A stretch of DNA of 6,262 nt from an uncultured Lachnospiraceae bacterium. Lineage in GTDB: Bacteria; Bacillota_A; Clostridia; Lachnospirales; Lachnospiraceae. Under the pieces are notes generated by a model. The model was not told the DNA's origin and made no database searches. It saw nothing but the letters and a program-made list of their open reading frames with translations. A program made the position numbers and the translations under genes. The stretch's first letter is position 1. Each line of letters opens with the position of its first letter. The stretch lies in the NCBI GenBank assembly GCA_902795715.1, contig CADBME010000021.1:1-6262 (forward strand). The letters run 5' to 3'. Below, in pieces: positions 5,726-6,262 of this stretch.

Positions 5726-5739
5726 ATCATTATATTATG
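5726..5739. repeat. 14-bp direct repeat, copy 2
   Basis: ATCATTATATTATG on the plus strand differs from copy 1 (5651-5664) at one position. It overlaps the last codons of the glycosylase gene (stop at 5737-5735) and lies 10 bases outside the inverted repeat, whereas copy 1 lies one base outside it. Confidence 0.4.
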
Positions 5740-6262
5740 ATGTTTTCTTTTTCTTTATCTTAAGACTTTTCAGATACTCTTTTTGCTCCGGCCTGATCCG
5801 ATAACTCTCGACGGCCTTCTGAATAGCCTTATTATGTGTCCATACATCCAGCTTCTCTTTTTCAATATAAGGAAGGACAGCCTCATACTGCTTGGCCAGT
5901 GCCGTCGCAAAATACCAGGCAATCATCATGTTAATATAATACTCCTCTGACCTGATCCCTGCTACCATCTCAGGATATGCCAGATCAAAATCTTCATCAA
6001 GAAAATGTTGCATCAACATCCCAATAGCAAAGCGAATAGTAAACACTCTATCTGAAGACAGCCACAATCTGACCTGATCAAGCAGATCCCGACGATGCTT
6101 CTTGAAGATTTTGGGAGACAACTGATCACAAGTAGCCCAGTTATCCACCAAGGGCAAAAAAGCATTCACTCTCTCCATGCAGACAGCATAATCCTTGATC
6201 TCAGAAATAATAAAGGCGTGAAGCTGATTTTCATCAAAATACTCATGGGGAAGGTCTTGCAA
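5735..6262 (-). CDS. AlkD-type DNA alkylation repair enzyme (DNA glycosylase), N-terminus outside window
   Basis: The visible 175 residues are the C-terminal part of an all-helical HEAT-like-repeat protein of the DNA alkylation repair family (PF08713). Relatives remove bulky or cationic alkylated bases such as 3- and 7-alkylpurines without flipping the base out. The frame is open at the window edge and begins mid-domain (LQDLPHEYFDE), so roughly the first 60-70 residues are missing; the TTG at the edge is not a real start. Key residues of Bacillus cereus AlkD (W109, D113, R148, W187) have clear counterparts in VDNWATCD (W42, D46 here), FTIRFAIGML (R77) and NMMIAWYFATALAK (W116). The 39-residue spacing from R77 to W116 equals that in AlkD, which argues for an active enzyme rather than the catalytically reduced AlkD2 type. 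The tail is basic (KIKKKKTS) and could touch the DNA backbone. The gene ends with TAA at 5737-5735. Nothing links it functionally to the downstream genes. Confidence 0.9.
   Translation of the reverse strand: MQDLPHEYFDENQLHAFIISEIKDYAVCMERVNAFLPLVDNWATCDQLSPKIFKKHRRDLLDQVRLWLSSDRVFTIRFAIGMLMQHFLDEDFDLAYPEMVAGIRSEEYYINMMIAWYFATALAKQYEAVLPYIEKEKLDVWTHNKAIQKAVESYRIRPEQKEYLKSLKIKKKKTS

Noticed and set aside
1..6262. Mobile element, CRISPR array, tRNA, rRNA or defence genes
   Set aside because: No transposase or integrase motif, regularly spaced repeat, tRNA-like cloverleaf or rRNA stretch was seen; nearly the whole window is explained by six standard genes.

Overview
The window comes from a low- to mid-GC Gram-positive bacterium, most likely a Clostridia member (Lachnospiraceae-like). 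The evidence is a lipoprotein with a Gram-positive style signal, strong GGAGG ribosome-binding sites, AT-rich intergenic DNA with TTGACC/TATAAT promoters, and gene families typical of anaerobic Firmicutes. The genus cannot be fixed from the sequence. All recognisable genes lie on the minus strand, so the biological order runs from high to low coordinates.

Layout in transcription order: (1) 6262-5735, the C-terminal three quarters of an AlkD-type DNA glycosylase (HEAT-like repeats), cut by the window edge. (2) A 112-base AT-rich intergenic region with a 50-bp imperfect inverted repeat between two 14-bp near-identical direct repeats; a promoter overlaps one arm. (3) 5622-4897, a TtcA/TilS-type PP-loop protein with three conserved cysteines, followed by a small hairpin. 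(4) 4870-4841, a strong sigma-A-type promoter, then a leader of about 110 nt with a 10-bp closing stem. (5) 4723-1, a four-gene BMP-family ABC importer: lipoprotein, double-NBD ATPase, permease and second permease (cut by the window edge). The gene order matches the nupN-nupO-nupP-nupQ guanosine transporter of Bacillus subtilis.

The importer reads as one operon. The binding lipoprotein captures a nucleoside outside the membrane, the two unlike permeases form the channel, and the single polypeptide ATPase with two nucleotide-binding domains powers it. ATPase/permease 1 and permease 1/permease 2 both overlap by ATGA, which suggests translational coupling. The lipoprotein and ATPase genes are instead separated by a terminator-like hairpin that probably sets a higher dose of binding protein. 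The substrate is inferred from family and gene order, not proven.

There is no mobile element, CRISPR array, tRNA or rRNA, and no clearly new multi-gene system. The parts worth a second look are non-coding: the inverted/direct repeat block at 5651-5739, the structured leader of the transporter operon with a small overlapping reading frame, and the hairpin after the lipoprotein gene.
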